This document shows positions 19,974-29,880 of a DNA stretch of 37,983 bases, one piece after another. Each line of letters begins with the position of its first letter. Positions within the stretch are counted from its first letter, which is position 1. Source of the stretch: Bremia lactucae. Its lineage: Eukaryota > Oomycota > Peronosporomycetes > Peronosporales > Peronosporaceae. The translations under genes were made by a program, and so were the position numbers. Where the stretch lies: the NCBI RefSeq assembly GCF_004359215.1, contig NW_027152213.1:1510791-1548773 (forward strand), given 5' to 3'. A model generated the notes under the pieces. That model saw only the letters and a program-made list of their open reading frames with translations. It made no database searches and was not told the origin of the DNA.

Positions 19974-21477
19974 TAGCCGGTAGAGGCATGAACAGCGTTA
20001 TTTAACGCAAACTAAACTACTGGGAGCATTGAGCTCCAGCGATTTGGTGTCTGAGCACACACGCTGCGTTAAACGTCTTCAATGACGCGATTGACACGTT
20101 CGATTTGACCATCGGTCTGCGGATGGTTCGCAGTGGTCATATCCAATCTGGTGCCAAGCACTCGGAAAATTGATTTCCAGAATTTGCCCGTGAAACGGGG
20201 ATCCCGATCAGAGACAATTGCCACTGGCAAATCATGTTGTCGAAACACGCGATTGATAAACAGCTTAGCTGTATCCTCTCCATCAATGGAATCCCGCACG
20301 GCCGCTAAGTGAGCCATTTTGCTCAAACGGTCAGCAAAGACCACTATACCGGAGTTACCGGCTGAATCTTTCGGCAGCCCAAAACCAAAATCCAAACTAA
20401 TGGACTCCCATCATCCTATGGGGACGGGAAGACTCGCCAGTGGCGCAGCAGCATGTGCCGAGGGTTACACCCGTTGGCACGTTTCGCATGTGCGAACATA
20501 TGCGCTGACCTATTTTTTTAAGTTTGAGCCACCAATAACTCTGGCTGATAGAGCCGTAGGTCTTATCTCTACCGAGATGACCACCAAGGACAGTATCGTG
20601 TGCCTCAAAGAGGATCCGGTACTTTAAATCCTCATCATGAGGAATAACGACAAACGGAGGGTCCACGATGTCTGTGCAATAAAGCATCAGGTTTATCGAT
20701 AGAAATCGATGTAGCCTTGCACGCAAACGTGCCGCTAATTTATATCCCGAATTCGAGTTCTGTAAGGCTCGTAGCAGAGCTACACACTGTTCAGCCTTGG
20801 CTTAAGCCAAACGGATTAAATTAGGAATACGTGACGAGATAGTCGTTAAATGAGAAACCTCATAATCCGGCCTGCGTGATAACGCATCGGCCAAAGCATT
20901 TTGCTTGCCGGGTTTATACTTTACCTCGAAGTTGTATTCCGCAAAAAAACATAGCCATCGGGCCATTCTCTGCGAGAGATGGGGCGACTCAGTCGCCGGT
21001 CGTAACGACGCGTGATCTGTATAAACCACAAACGGCTAAGAGCCGAGCAGATGAGCTCTGAATTTGACGAGAGCATACTTCATAGCAAGTAACTCTTTGT
21101 CATGAACTGGGTAATTCTTTTTCGCAGCTTTAAGCTGTCTGGACTCGAACGCAATAACACGTTCATGCCCATCAACATCTGTTTGTAACAGAGACTGCCA
21201 ATGGCAAAATCTGATGCGTCACAGACGACACTGAAAGGCCAATTTGGGTTTGGCAGTGCCAGAATCAGGGCATGGATAAGACTATCCTTAACTGCTCGAA
21301 CAGCATTATTTTTGGTGCTAGTCCAGCACCATTCTGTATCCTTTTTAAAGAGATTCTATAATGGCCTAGCCCTATCAGCCGTAATTTCCGCTATATTTGT
21401 GTAAATAATTGGCGAGACCCAACCACTTACGCAAATCCTCTCGGTTTTTAGGAGCCGGCCAATGTACTATGGCTTTT
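19974..21477 (-). pseudogene. inverted RT-connection/RNase H/integrase-core segment of element A
   Basis: Copy of 13907-15409 on the minus strand, and the cleaner view of the inversion. At the left end the minus strand finishes NNAVHASTG (integrase); at the right end it starts KAIVHWPAPKN (RT connection). The plus-strand sequence stops at ADPAKV on the left and resumes with TPFYVNGLTYP at 21480 on the right. Turning the 1504 bp round would join ADPAKV to KAIVHW and HASTG to TPFY, which is the family order. Integrase D,D-35-E is retained; RNase H (VYTDHASLR, ADALSRRP) has a break, and a 2-base deletion near 21193 disrupts the RNase H start. Confidence 0.85.
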
Positions 21478-22200
21478 TACTCCGTTCTATGTAAACGGTC
21501 TTACCTACCCGCGCGTTCCATTAACGAAACCACTGCGTGATTCAGGGCTTGGTGAGGGAGAATTGGCCGATAGGCTTGCTGATATCAGCCCTGTTACCGT
21601 TCGGAAACAAGTAAGCGAGTTTCTCGCGACGCAATTTTAGTGTCTTAAGACATGCAAGGGATACGATGGCTGATAGCCAAGACAAACAAAAAGAACAAGC
21701 GGATACCAAAGGCAGAAGCTGTATTCATTCTTATATGGTCGAAGTCCGAGTTTTACTAAACGCTAAGAACCTACCTACCAACTTGGTTTCCGCGGTCTTC
21801 AAGACCAAATTGCGCCCGCACTTTATTGGACAATTTATGGTCGTGGCCAAGAAGGGCCTTGCTTATATGCTAAACCTTCCCAGCAAGCTGCGTACACACC
21901 CAGTGTTTTACGTTGGCTTGCTTAAGTCATATCGAGACCCTTCCCACGTGGACTTGAAGGCGCTTGCGCCGAGACAGGCGGTCGTGCCGCATCCTCACCA
22001 GGAAGTTCAGCTGGCTCTAAACGAGGCTGCTGACGCTCCAGCGTTGAAAGACGGTCCCGAACCGCCTCAAATAAGCTCTCAACCCGAGCAAGGACCTCAC
22101 GAGGAAGTTGCACCTCGTGCCGTAGAGCATCAAATGCTTCCGCCGAAATTTCGGCCCTCTCCCGCGCTGCTTGATGCGCGGGGGAACCTTCAGTTCATGT
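21478..22200 (+). pseudogene. integrase C-terminal region of element A
   Basis: Directly after the inversion the plus strand reads TPFYVNGLTYPRVPL, GELADRLADISPVTV and VSEFLAT, then one extra T shifts the frame, then an open frame 21666-22202: MADSQDKQKEQADTKGRS, VLLNAKNLPT, TKLRPHFIGQFMVVAKKG, LPSKLRTHPVFYVGLLKSYRDPS. This is the GPF-type C-terminal barrel that follows the Gypsy-type integrase core (here GQF). An acidic Pro/Gln-rich tail leads to the chromodomain. This exists only in the second block and shows that its right end belongs to a nearly complete element A. Confidence 0.85.
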
Positions 22201-22335
22201 GAAGAACTTATAAAGCGACGTCGTCGTGAGGGTCAATACCAGCATCTGGTGAAGTAGCTAGGGTACCCCTTTTCTGAAAACTCTTCGGAGTTCGAGGTAC
22301 CTCTTCGGCAAGACTGACCGTACGCCGTTGACGTT
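22199..22335 (+). pseudogene. chromodomain at the end of element A pol
   Basis: In a frame displaced from the preceding ORF: IKRRRREGQYQHLVK-stop-LGYPFSENSSEFEVPL, a degenerate YLVKWxGY...NSWE chromodomain with Trp codon TGG replaced by TAG and a TGA further on. Such domains bind modified histone tails and guide integration in chromovirus-type Gypsy elements. After about 22335 the homology ends; no element-A 3' LTR is present. Confidence 0.65.
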
Positions 22336-22370
22336 TTTGAGTGCCAAGTTCAGGAGTTCCTATAATTTTA

Positions 22371-23527
22371 TTGTATGGATGATGGAAAGTCGACCACACG
22401 GTCACAAACAGAACATATAAAATTGTAGCAGAATGGGAATTTTATTTCCCTAGCGAGGTTAAGAGATCTGAGTCCGCACCTGTCGTATAAACTTCTTTTG
22501 CCATGCCTCTTGCTCCTCCAGCCAAAAACATGTACCTGTCATTTGCAGCAGCAAAAGAAACCCTTGATGTAACGGGGCACTGCCGACTTGTACTGCTTCA
22601 GTACAAGTCCACTTCGCACTGCGTCAGTGCAAGTGGTGCCTCACGGGACTTCACGTACCGTAGTACATACAGAGGAAGTCTTCTCTTTAAAACACTTGTT
22701 TTAAAGAGGGTTAAATGAAAACTGTATTAACATAATTAAGTTCTTCTTGTCTATCTACTTAATACTAACTTAATCATAAACTAAGACAAAATATGCACTA
22801 AAAGTCTTATCTGTCTTTCTCTTTGCGCGCGTCCAGCGCTGACTGGACCGCGGAGAAAGTAGATATAATGGTATATATCTACCAATGGATAAGCCTTTAG
22901 AATATTACCATGTTAAGTAATATTCTCCAAATATTATCTACCTTTTCGATAATATATTAATTAACAACCTTTAAGTGTTAATTTCATGTAAAGATACACT
23001 ACGTTACACTTGAGGATCACGGAGAAACCGAAAAGTACGATGTCTGTACAATCCGCTCAAAAAGTTTGGGAAGGGAGAGAATAAACCAATGAAGAGCGTG
23101 CTGTTCGGCTGCAAACACCTCAACATCTCTACCAACTTTTCAAGAATCCATACAAAGCATTACCGAAGATAACCAACAGGCACCACCACGCTTGCAAAGG
23201 CTAATGGACGACACTTTAGCATAAATAGGGGCGAGTGGCAATGCAGCAGCTGTTTTCGATCCTGTGCTTCGCCGTGGTTGTGGCAGACCTGCGGGGTTCT
23301 CCGGGATGAGAGAAGCTCCACAGGAACGCTCTGTGCGTCGCGACTTGTTACTTTTCGAGCATACCATAATTCCAGAGACGGATCAAGGTGAAACAAACAA
23401 TTCTGGTGGCGCGTCAGATACCCGTGAACCCGTCGGTAAAAGGACAAGGACGCGACCGACTTGCCAGCGTTGCTTCCAGGTTGGTTATAAAAGGGCCATG
23501 CCTTCTATACATTTAAGTAGAAAATGC
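22371..23527 (+). pseudogene. unidentified coding remnant split by a solo LTR
   Basis: The two flanks of the solo LTR (22371-22567 and 23014-23527) read as one plus-strand frame across the insertion point: TYKIVAEWEFYFPSEVKR before, PPAKNMYLSFAAAKETL at the junction and EDHGETEKYDVCTIRSKSL after. The later part, in other frames, has RLQTPQHLYQLFKNPYKAL and an open stretch 23264-23530 with RRGCGRPAG (AT-hook-like) and RTRPTCQRCFQVGYKR, resembling the CxxC start of a zinc knuckle. This could be the C-terminus of a DNA-transposon protein or of a host nucleic-acid-binding protein; I do not recognise it. Stops and frameshifts show it was already decayed or decayed afterwards. It is cut at 23527 by the truncated start of element B. 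Confidence 0.4.
22568..23008 (-). mobile_element. solo LTR, family L1, with target-site duplication
   Basis: The 441-bp segment runs from TGTAACGGGG to ACGTTACA and aligns along its length with 41-498. It is flanked by CTTGA on both sides (22563-22567 and 23009-23013), a perfect 5-bp target-site duplication, and no primer-binding site or internal region adjoins it. It is therefore a solo LTR left by recombination between the two LTRs of an inserted element. The hairpin near its U5 end is at 22585-22609. Confidence 0.9.
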
Positions 23528-24087
23528 TGAATTCAGAGCTCGATCAGAGCTTCTGAAGCTCAAGCAAGGCAAGCGCGATGTTCACGCTTATGCCCAGTAC
23601 ATACGACACTTAGCGAGTTGTATCACCAATGACCCAGCCCATGAACACACGTTGATTACGGTGTTCATGCAAGGTCTTACTGATGGTCTCGTGGAGACCC
23701 ACTTGTTTCGCTTTAAACTGGATACGCTTCAAGAAGCAATATCCGTTGTGGAACAGGAGGATTTTAGCTTGAGACAGGCTCAAGCTAATTCGTCATCGTA
23801 TCGTCCTCCAAGACGACACGAGCTGGGAGGTCCAGAACCTATGGACCTTGCTTATATCGAGAGCGAGAAACCTCGCATTTCGAACAATAAGCGATTGCAG
23901 AAATGCAACCTGTCAAAAGATAGGATACTATGCTCATGAGTGCAGTGCCCCACGCCTAGTACCGAGAAACACTGAACGTAATAATGGACCGAATGGAGAC
24001 AAGGCAACGGTCGCGGGTCCGACGTTGTTGCGAAAAAAAAATCGCAACAACGAGGCGGAGCAAATAAAAAACGGTCGGGGTCAGTAG
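23528..24087 (+). pseudogene. gag of element B, 5'-truncated
   Basis: Similarity to the element-E gag (36808) begins abruptly at EFRARSELLKLKQ (23530), so about 190 codons and the 5' LTR are missing. It continues DVHAYAQYIRHLASCI, VFMQGLTDG, AISVVEQEDFSLRQAQ and GGPEPMDLAYIESEKPR. A frameshift near 23890 moves the zinc knuckle into the frame 23848-24087: the last Cys-Cys spacing is kept in CQKIGYYAHECSAPR, but the first Cys is lost. The tail ends NEAEQIKNGRGQ at the TAG at 24085-24087, inside the hairpin. Confidence 0.8.
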
Positions 24088-24109
24088 GGGCGCAACGCCC
24101 TACTGATCC
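24066..24109 (+). promoter_or_regulatory. canonical -1 frameshift signal at the gag/pol junction of element B
   Basis: A AAA AAC (24066-24072) in the gag frame (ATA AAA AAC) fits the X XXY YYZ rule. Five nt later a hairpin begins: GGGTCAGTAGGG (24078-24089), bulged G, CG, loop CAA, CG, CCCTACTGATCC (24098-24109), with one G-U pair. The gag TAG is in the 5' arm. In the -1 frame the sequence is open for about 60 codons, from the slip site to the protease motif at 24255. This is inferred from sequence only. Confidence 0.7.
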
Positions 24110-24863
24110 AGCAACCTCAAGAAACTTTGCATATCTCTTGACTAAAGTTGCTCCAGACACACATTCATTATGTGTCTCTGCACCTGGTGATGAGGAAAAC
24201 CTCTTCACCTTGAAGTTAAAAAAGACAAATGATTTGTCACTTAGAGCCCTAGTGGACTGTGGAGCTTCGAAATTTTATTCGTCGCCAGTCGCTAGAGGAT
24301 CGTAGGCCCAAATATGTTGAGCGCGACATCCGTCTAGCGACAGGCGCATCGATAATAGTAATGAAACGCGTAGTGAAATTTCACTACACGTTTAAAAATT
24401 TACAGTACGATGATGATTTCATCGTACTAGATTTGGATGACAAATTTGATGTCATCCTAGGTTTACCTTGACTCAGAAAATACGAGCCAAGGATCAGCTG
24501 GCAGCATCGATTCGTAAAGATGCCTGCCACTTGTTCGTCAGATGGCCATCTGATGAACGTTTTGGAGCGTCCACAAGCGTGTGGATGTACTACGAGTAAG
24601 TGCGATAGCCTCACTTGTGGTACGGTCTTAGTACAACTGCACAAGATCACAGTGTGATTACTAATCACACTGTGGAGTCAGCTGCCGGTGGCTATGCTAA
24701 TGCACGGGCAGTGCCGAAGGTCCACCACTCGAATAAGTCGAGTGGATTGCGACATGAATGTACGCCTAGCGGGCGACATCCAAGGAATATACCGGTTGTT
24801 CAAAATGGACAACACAATGATCCTAGGTCGAGTAAAGAGTCGAAAGTAAGGACCCAATTGTGA
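24084..24863 (+). pseudogene. aspartic protease of element B and following linker
   Basis: In the -1 frame relative to gag: VGAQRPTDPATSRNFAYLL, then ALVDCGAS with the catalytic D-x-G-A-S at 24255-24269. One frameshift follows, and the rest lies in 24259-24471: RLATGASIIVMKRVV, YDDDFIVLDLDDKFDVILGLP, the conserved end of the protease. The linker then runs in broken frames (24615-24863: TAQDHSVITNHTVE, KVHHSNKSSG, CTPSGRHP). The same junction and protease start exist at 37929 (element E). Confidence 0.75.
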
Positions 24864-25061
24864 TAGTGCAATCACAGTCGGAAGACGTTGAGAGATCAAG
24901 TCCCCACATACTTGAGGGAAAATCTCCTCAAATAGTAAATGCTGAAGTGATTAGACTTCAGCATCCCGAGGGATTAATCCCTCCGCAGCCTGTGAATAAA
25001 TTCCAGGATGAAACCGAGACATAGAATGTCTTGATCAAGAGTAGGCGCTTATACTCTTGAT
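24864..25061 (+). other. decayed linker of element B
   Basis: Low-similarity stretch between the protease linker and the RT lead-in. It has parallels with 7030-7130 on the opposite strand in element M (AATGTCTTGA... and a GTAGGCGCTTATAC block), so it is part of the same family's pol. No domain is recognised. Confidence 0.5.
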
Positions 25062-26240
25062 ATGTATACGCCTCCCAAGTTAACGTCGGAGATAATTCAA
25101 TTATCAACCCTAGAACCCAAGCGATTCTTGAGAGATCTGCATAGTGGTAGAATCAAGCAGATTTGCGTACTCGTCACAGAGGACGAATACGCAACCGATA
25201 TTCGGTCAGCGGTAATTTTTGCAGAGAACGAACGGGCCCTCAGCAGCTCATCGATGGACGAAAGTGTCCTCGATGTGAAGACCCGGATTAAGAGATATAC
25301 TACTCGATCGTGTAAGTCCACGTAAGACAAATACTTATTCAAGGATTTGATTGAATTCAGGGATGTTTACTCTGAATCAGTTCCATGCGAGTTGCCTATG
25401 GATAAAGGCACTCGACATGAGATCGAGCTCAAACCGGGCTCAAAGTACTGCGTCATGAAGCAGTGGCCACTGCCTCGTAAACAAGTACTTGCGATCGAGA
25501 AATTCTTTACCGATCGAGAAAAAGCGGGCCATGTGAGGTAGTCAACCTCCCCACATAGCTCTCCGACCTTCAGTGTGCGAAAGGCCACAGGAGGGTGGCG
25601 GATAGTGCACGCATTCAATAAACTAAATGCTGCAACGGTACCGGCTCAAACCCCGATACCTTAAAAAAACGTTATCATAGATGGTATGTCTTAGAGTATA
25701 CGATCTTTTCGTCTATGGATCTGATGGATGGATTTTATCAAATCCTTGTGCGTAAAGGGGACATCCCGTACACAGTAGTGAGCACTCCCAGTGGGATGCT
25801 CTGGGAATGGCAAGTAATGCCATAGTGGCTTAGTAACGCCCCTGCAACATTTGAACAGATGCGAAAATTCGCACCGAGTTTTTTTGACGATGTATTCGTC
25901 CAAAGCCCTGGCCATGGACGGAAAGTATGACGTGGAAGTTCATAAAACTCACGTTCGTCAGGTTCTTACACTTATGCGAAAGCATAAGTTGTATGCAAAT
26001 CTCAAGAAGTGTATATTCGCTGCAAGCAAAATACCACTTTTTGGGTGCATCGTCAATGAACACGGCGTGCGCCCTGATGCCGATAAGTTCAAGGCAATCA
26101 CCGACTGGCCAGTTCCAGTCGATATCAAGGGACTTAGAAAGTCTGTTGGGCTAGCAACGTACTTGCACAAGTACTCACGCAATCATTCGGAGATGACAGT
26201 TCATCTCTCTCATCTCTTCAAAAAATACGAGAAATGGTAA
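25062..26240 (+). pseudogene. reverse transcriptase of element B
   Basis: Lead-in PPKLTSEIIQLSTLEPKR and RIKQICVLVTEDEYAT (25068-25190), then SVPCELPMDKGTRHEIELKPG and YCVMKQWPLPR (25380-25480). Past a stop at 25539 come SPTFSVRKATGGWRIVHAFN (25560-25620), a frameshift near the motif A region (SMDLMDGFYQILV), and a broken motif B. The YxDD region is damaged: APSFFDDVF, with a deletion just before it. The thumb/connection RKHKLYANLKKCIFAASKIP ... LRKSVGLATYLHKYS is open in 25851-26240. All blocks are in family order, but at least four frame changes make it inactive. Confidence 0.8.
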
Positions 26241-26285
26241 TGGAACGCTGATTGTCAGCGTTTCTTTGAAGGTATTAAGCTTTGC

Positions 26286-26720
26286 TTGATGCAATCGTCC
26301 ATCGTGGCGATTGCAGATCAAGACAGGCCATTCCATGTGGTATGTGACGCCAGTGAATTCGCAATCGGCTGTGCGCTAATGCAATACGATACAGACGGCG
26401 CGAAGCGCGTCATCTGTTACCAATCGCGTCAGCTGCAACCAGCTGAACGCAATTACCCAGTGCATGACAAGGAACTCCTTGCCATAAAAAATGTACTGGC
26501 TAAATTTAGGGCTATCTCCTAGGAGATAGACCGTTCATCGTATATAGGGACCATGCGTCATTACGCTCGGCCGTAAATAGCCCACACCTCTCGCAAAGAA
26601 TGGCAAGGTGGCTAGCCTTCATCGTGGAGTATAATTCGCCGTGGAATATAAACTAGGACGACTTAATGTCGTCGCTGATGCGTTATCACGCCGACCCGAT
26701 TTTATGCCGGCTATGCACTC
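26286..26720 (+). pseudogene. RNase H of element B
   Basis: Open from 26286 to 26522: AIADQDRPFHVVCDASEFAI (all conserved), GCALMQYDTDGAKRVICYQS, RQLQPAERNYPVHDKELL, AIKNVLAKFRAIS then TAG. Past the stop: YRDHASLRSAVNSPHLSQRM, ARWLAFIVEY, and a degraded ADALSR equivalent near 26670. It is better preserved than the element-M copy. Confidence 0.85.
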
Positions 26721-26939
26721 CAACAGTAAATAATCATACTGTTGCAACACTCATTACAAGTGTTCCATTAACTTTGTTTGATGACATGAAGAAAGCCTAC
26801 ACAGAAGAGTGAGACCTTCTGCGTTTAATAGATCATCTGATGAATCAATCTAATGATTCTTTTAAGGACTAACCGGCTTTATATGGATCGTCATGCGATC
26901 GATAAATAAAAAACACGCAACGGCTTACTGTACTACACA

Positions 26940-27600
26940 GCCGTTGCCGGCGACACTCCACGCGTCGTCGTCCCTACTCACAATGATTTGCGCTTGCACA
27001 TCATGCATGAGTGTCACGATCCACCAATTAGTGGGCAGCGTGGACGTGAGAAAACTTATCTCACAGTGAGTCGCGACTTTTACTGGCCCCGTCAGTACCA
27101 GTTCGTGCACATGTACATTCATGCTTGCGAAATATGTCAACGGGTGAAGCCTATGAAGCCTAGCCTTTCATTCCGTGCACCTCTCCAACCTCTACCACTT
27201 CCGGTAGAATGTTGGCAGTCCCTATCGATGGACTTCGTCTTCGAATTTCCCGAAGATGATCACAAAAACAATGGAATCTTTGTTTTTGTAGACAGATTCA
27301 GCAAGATGGTACATCTTGTTCAGTACCAGAGTCGATCACGGTTCCGGGCTGTGCCCGTGTTTTTATCGACGCGGTATTCAAACTCCACGGTTTACCCTGG
27401 GAATTAGTCTCGGATAGAGATCCACGATTCACGGCGAGTTTTGGCAATCCCGTGTTACGATCTCTCGGAACACGGCTGACTATGTCAACTTCTGATCATC
27501 CAGAGACAGATGGTTAGACGGAACGCCTAAATCGCGCCCTTGAAGAGACACTTCGAGGTTACGTCCAATCGTATCCGAATCAAAGCGAATTTTCTTGGTC
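26940..27600 (+). pseudogene. integrase core of element B
   Basis: Frame 26988-27407: LHIMHECHDPPISGQRG (one zinc His replaced by Gln by family comparison), EKTYLTVSRDFYWPRQYQ, HACEICQRVKP (zinc CxxC), LSMDFVFEFPEDDHKNNGIF (first catalytic Asp), VFVDRFSKMVHL. Then a frameshift, ELVSDRDPRFTASF (second Asp), SDHPETDG, a TAG in place of the next residue, and TERLNR (Glu). The D,D-35-E residues are present but interrupted by that stop. Confidence 0.85.
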
Positions 27601-27949
27601 GAACTCGTCATCAAAAATTCGGTGCATGCGTCTACAACGCATACACCGTTCTTCGTGAATGGATTACGCCATCCAAGCATACCGACCCAATTTGAGAGAT
27701 CCTCTAGTTTAAGGGTAGGGGTGGGGTGAGGGTGGACTCGCACGAGCAAAACCATTTCTGGCTCATGCTCATCACGCGTCGAAGTTACCAACGACGCGAA
27801 TGATGTCGATGTCGAAGCAATCGACATCGAAGATGAGAAAAATCTCATGGCAGTGCGCACAAGCGCAAAGACAAAACAATGAGTCAGCAGAGAAATTTCT
27901 GCTGGCTCGAGAATCGGTAATCCGTTTCGTACGGATTCCATTTCCAACG
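27601..27949 (+). pseudogene. decayed integrase segment of element B
   Basis: Continuation of integrase in broken frames: FVNGLRHPS near 27655-27680 and an acidic stretch (27775-27840, DVDVEAIDIED). A G-rich low-complexity GGGTAGGGGTGGGGTGAGGG run occurs at about 27713-27732. The minus-strand ORF at 27480-27947 is a shadow of this. Confidence 0.5.
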
Positions 27950-28883
27950 CAGTGGACCGTCAGAAACGGAACGTAGACAAATATGGAAGAGCAAACGTTC
28001 TTTCATTTAAAAATAATGACCTAGTACTACTCTCTACCGTAAACTTACCGAAGCGTGTAGTTACTAATGTGGTAGCAGTAAGCTACTACCTAAGTTCATT
28101 GGGCCATTCCGTGTCCTGCGTTGCAGAGGCAATGCGTACACGAAAGAATTGCCACGTAGGGTGCGAACGCATCCTACGTTCTACGTTCTACGTTGGTCGG
28201 CTCCGCCCGTTCCATCAGTACGCGGATTCTTTCGAGGTCGGATCTGACCACGCTTTCCAAGAATCCCTAAGAGATTCTTGTGGTCACGAACCAGATTCTC
28301 ATGTCGAATCTGGAGATACTCATGTCGGGTCCGAAGATCCTCGTGACCACGATGAGCTGATGACAGCTCATCACGAAGAGCGCGATACTTCCGTTCGTAC
28401 TTTAACATTAAGTTCTCACTCTTCGAACGAATTTCCAACCGTTCGATATAGTGATCTTGAACCGTTCACTCCAACGAGTGATGCTTACCGCGCTCGTGTT
28501 CAAGGTTCTCCTCCAATACATGGAGGTAGCCATCGAGTTTGTCGATCATCGACTCTATATCCGACACATGGGTCGGATCTAATTTTTCCTCCTCCATCAC
28601 ACCATTGGTGGATTCCTACGGTGGTCAACGTTTGCTTGTGGAACGGATTTTAAATTACCGTGATGTAAAGGGGCAGCGAACAAGTTATCTGGTTCGCTGG
28701 CGCGGTTATCTATCTTCACATGACAGCTGTGAGCATCGTTCCCAGCTGATTGTTGACGTTGAGGGCCTCTTCCGTCAGTTTGACGAGACCCATCAGATGG
28801 ATCAGAAGGTCCATCGGAAAACACGCGCCCCTAGGGCTTGTAAAGCGATTGCGAAACGTCAATCGCATCGCGCAGCTCGATAG
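27950..28883 (+). pseudogene. integrase C-terminus and chromodomain of element B
   Basis: The first frame (27952-28653) reads DRQKRNVDKYGRANVLSFK, NDLVLLSTVNLPKRVVTN, then a shifted GPF-type barrel, STFYVGRLRPFHQYADS and a long acidic His/Asp-rich linker. A second frame (28539-28883) has PLVDSYGGQRLLVERILN, RTSYLVRWRGYLSSHDSCEH and VEGLFRQFDETH, a recognisable chromodomain with the aromatic-rich YLVRWRGY core. The frame ends at the TAG at 28881-28883, overlapping the last 50 or so bases of the convergent ORF X2. Confidence 0.75.
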
Positions 28884-29880
28884 AAATGCGCGCCTTTCCC
28901 CAGGGAGAAGAAAGGGAATAGGTATTCCCTTTTACTCGCTTCGTGTTGTCAACACAACGCGGACATGGACAGGGATCACCCCACTTGAGTAATGGAAGTC
29001 CTACCTCACGTGACAACCGATGCAATTTATACCTTCCACCGGTTGGAGTTTGTTTCTCAATCTTAACGCGAATCGCGTTGAGTTTTTGAAGCCAGGCCTC
29101 GCGTCTAATGTCTTTGACATTGCGAATGAACGCGCTCTAGGCTTGCATAAGCGAGACTTTATCTCGCTTATTGTTGCCACTAAACCATCGATGTTTAAGA
29201 AAAGCATTGAGATAAAAATCGTCCACAGCGCGAAAGTTCTTCGCGCTGGGATCAAAGCCATGTAGCTTTGTCACAATAAATAAGGGATATTTATTGTGAT
29301 GAGTAGTCTCTCCAGACAAGCTATTGGCTAGCCGTTAAAGTAAAAGCCACGGCTCCTTCCCATGGACAAGACGAGATATTTTATAGTCTACGCTCCCTTG
29401 AGTGGTACCGACTGAAGCAGGGGTATCACAATAACTTTTATTACGATGGCTTACGCCATCGTCATCATCACGCACAGAAATACGTGCGGGTGACGGCACG
29501 GGAGACGGTGCTGGCGATGAGGAATCACCCTCATCGTCGGAACCAAACATGGTATAGCGAACGCTATCAGCTCGTCGATCCGATTGAGCACCCTCTTTTG
29601 AAGGCTCATTGTCAGCCGCCTGACGATAATCAGGCAACTGTTTTGTTCTCTTCGAGTCGGCCATTTCGTCCGACTCGCATTCGTTGTCGACCTCCAAAGA
29701 GGGGTCGCATTCACGCGGTGAATCACCAAGTGCACTTGGAACAGTAAGTGTTGCGGTAGAAGATGATACTACAGCACACGCCTTGTCTGCCGCAAGAGAC
29801 AATAATGCGTCGCCCGCGGCTGCTTGAACCGCAGCCAAAGGCGCCGCACCATTCGCATACCACATGGACTTGCTAACCAT
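28831..29880 (-). pseudogene. ORF X2: best-preserved copy of the antisense ORF family
   Basis: A single minus-strand frame runs from the ATG at 29880 to 28831 (350 codons with the terminal stop) and is interrupted by only two in-frame stops: TAA at 29335-29337 and TAG at 29137-29139. N-terminal part: MVSKSMWYANGAAPLAAVQA, then an acidic Ser/Pro-rich region (SPAPSPVPSPARISVRDDDD). Core: KEPWLLL...SGETTHHNKYPLFIVTKLHG. C-terminal part: SAFIRNVKDIRREAWLQKL, then GGRYKLHRLSREVGLPLLKW and DPCPCPRC, a possible small metal site. It starts 115 bp inside the element-B 3' LTR and converges on the chromodomain end of pol. I do not recognise the protein. It shares blocks with X1 and X3, so it is a family, not a chance ORF. 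Confidence 0.7.

Noticed and set aside
23452..23530. Zinc knuckle of a gag upstream of element B
   Set aside because: RPTCQRCFQVGYKR resembles a knuckle but lacks the final Cys, is preceded by an AT-hook-like part unlike gag, and the element-B gag with its own knuckle starts afterwards.
27480..27947. 155-codon minus-strand ORF in element B
   Set aside because: Shadow of the decayed integrase; the plus strand carries SDHPETDG and FVNGLRHPS in family order.
28181..28438. Minus-strand ORF with coiled-coil-like Arg/Glu/Leu-rich sequence
   Set aside because: Antisense shadow of the acidic His/Asp-rich integrase linker; the heptad-like look comes from GAT/CGA repeats. It is not part of X2, which ends at 28831 in another frame.
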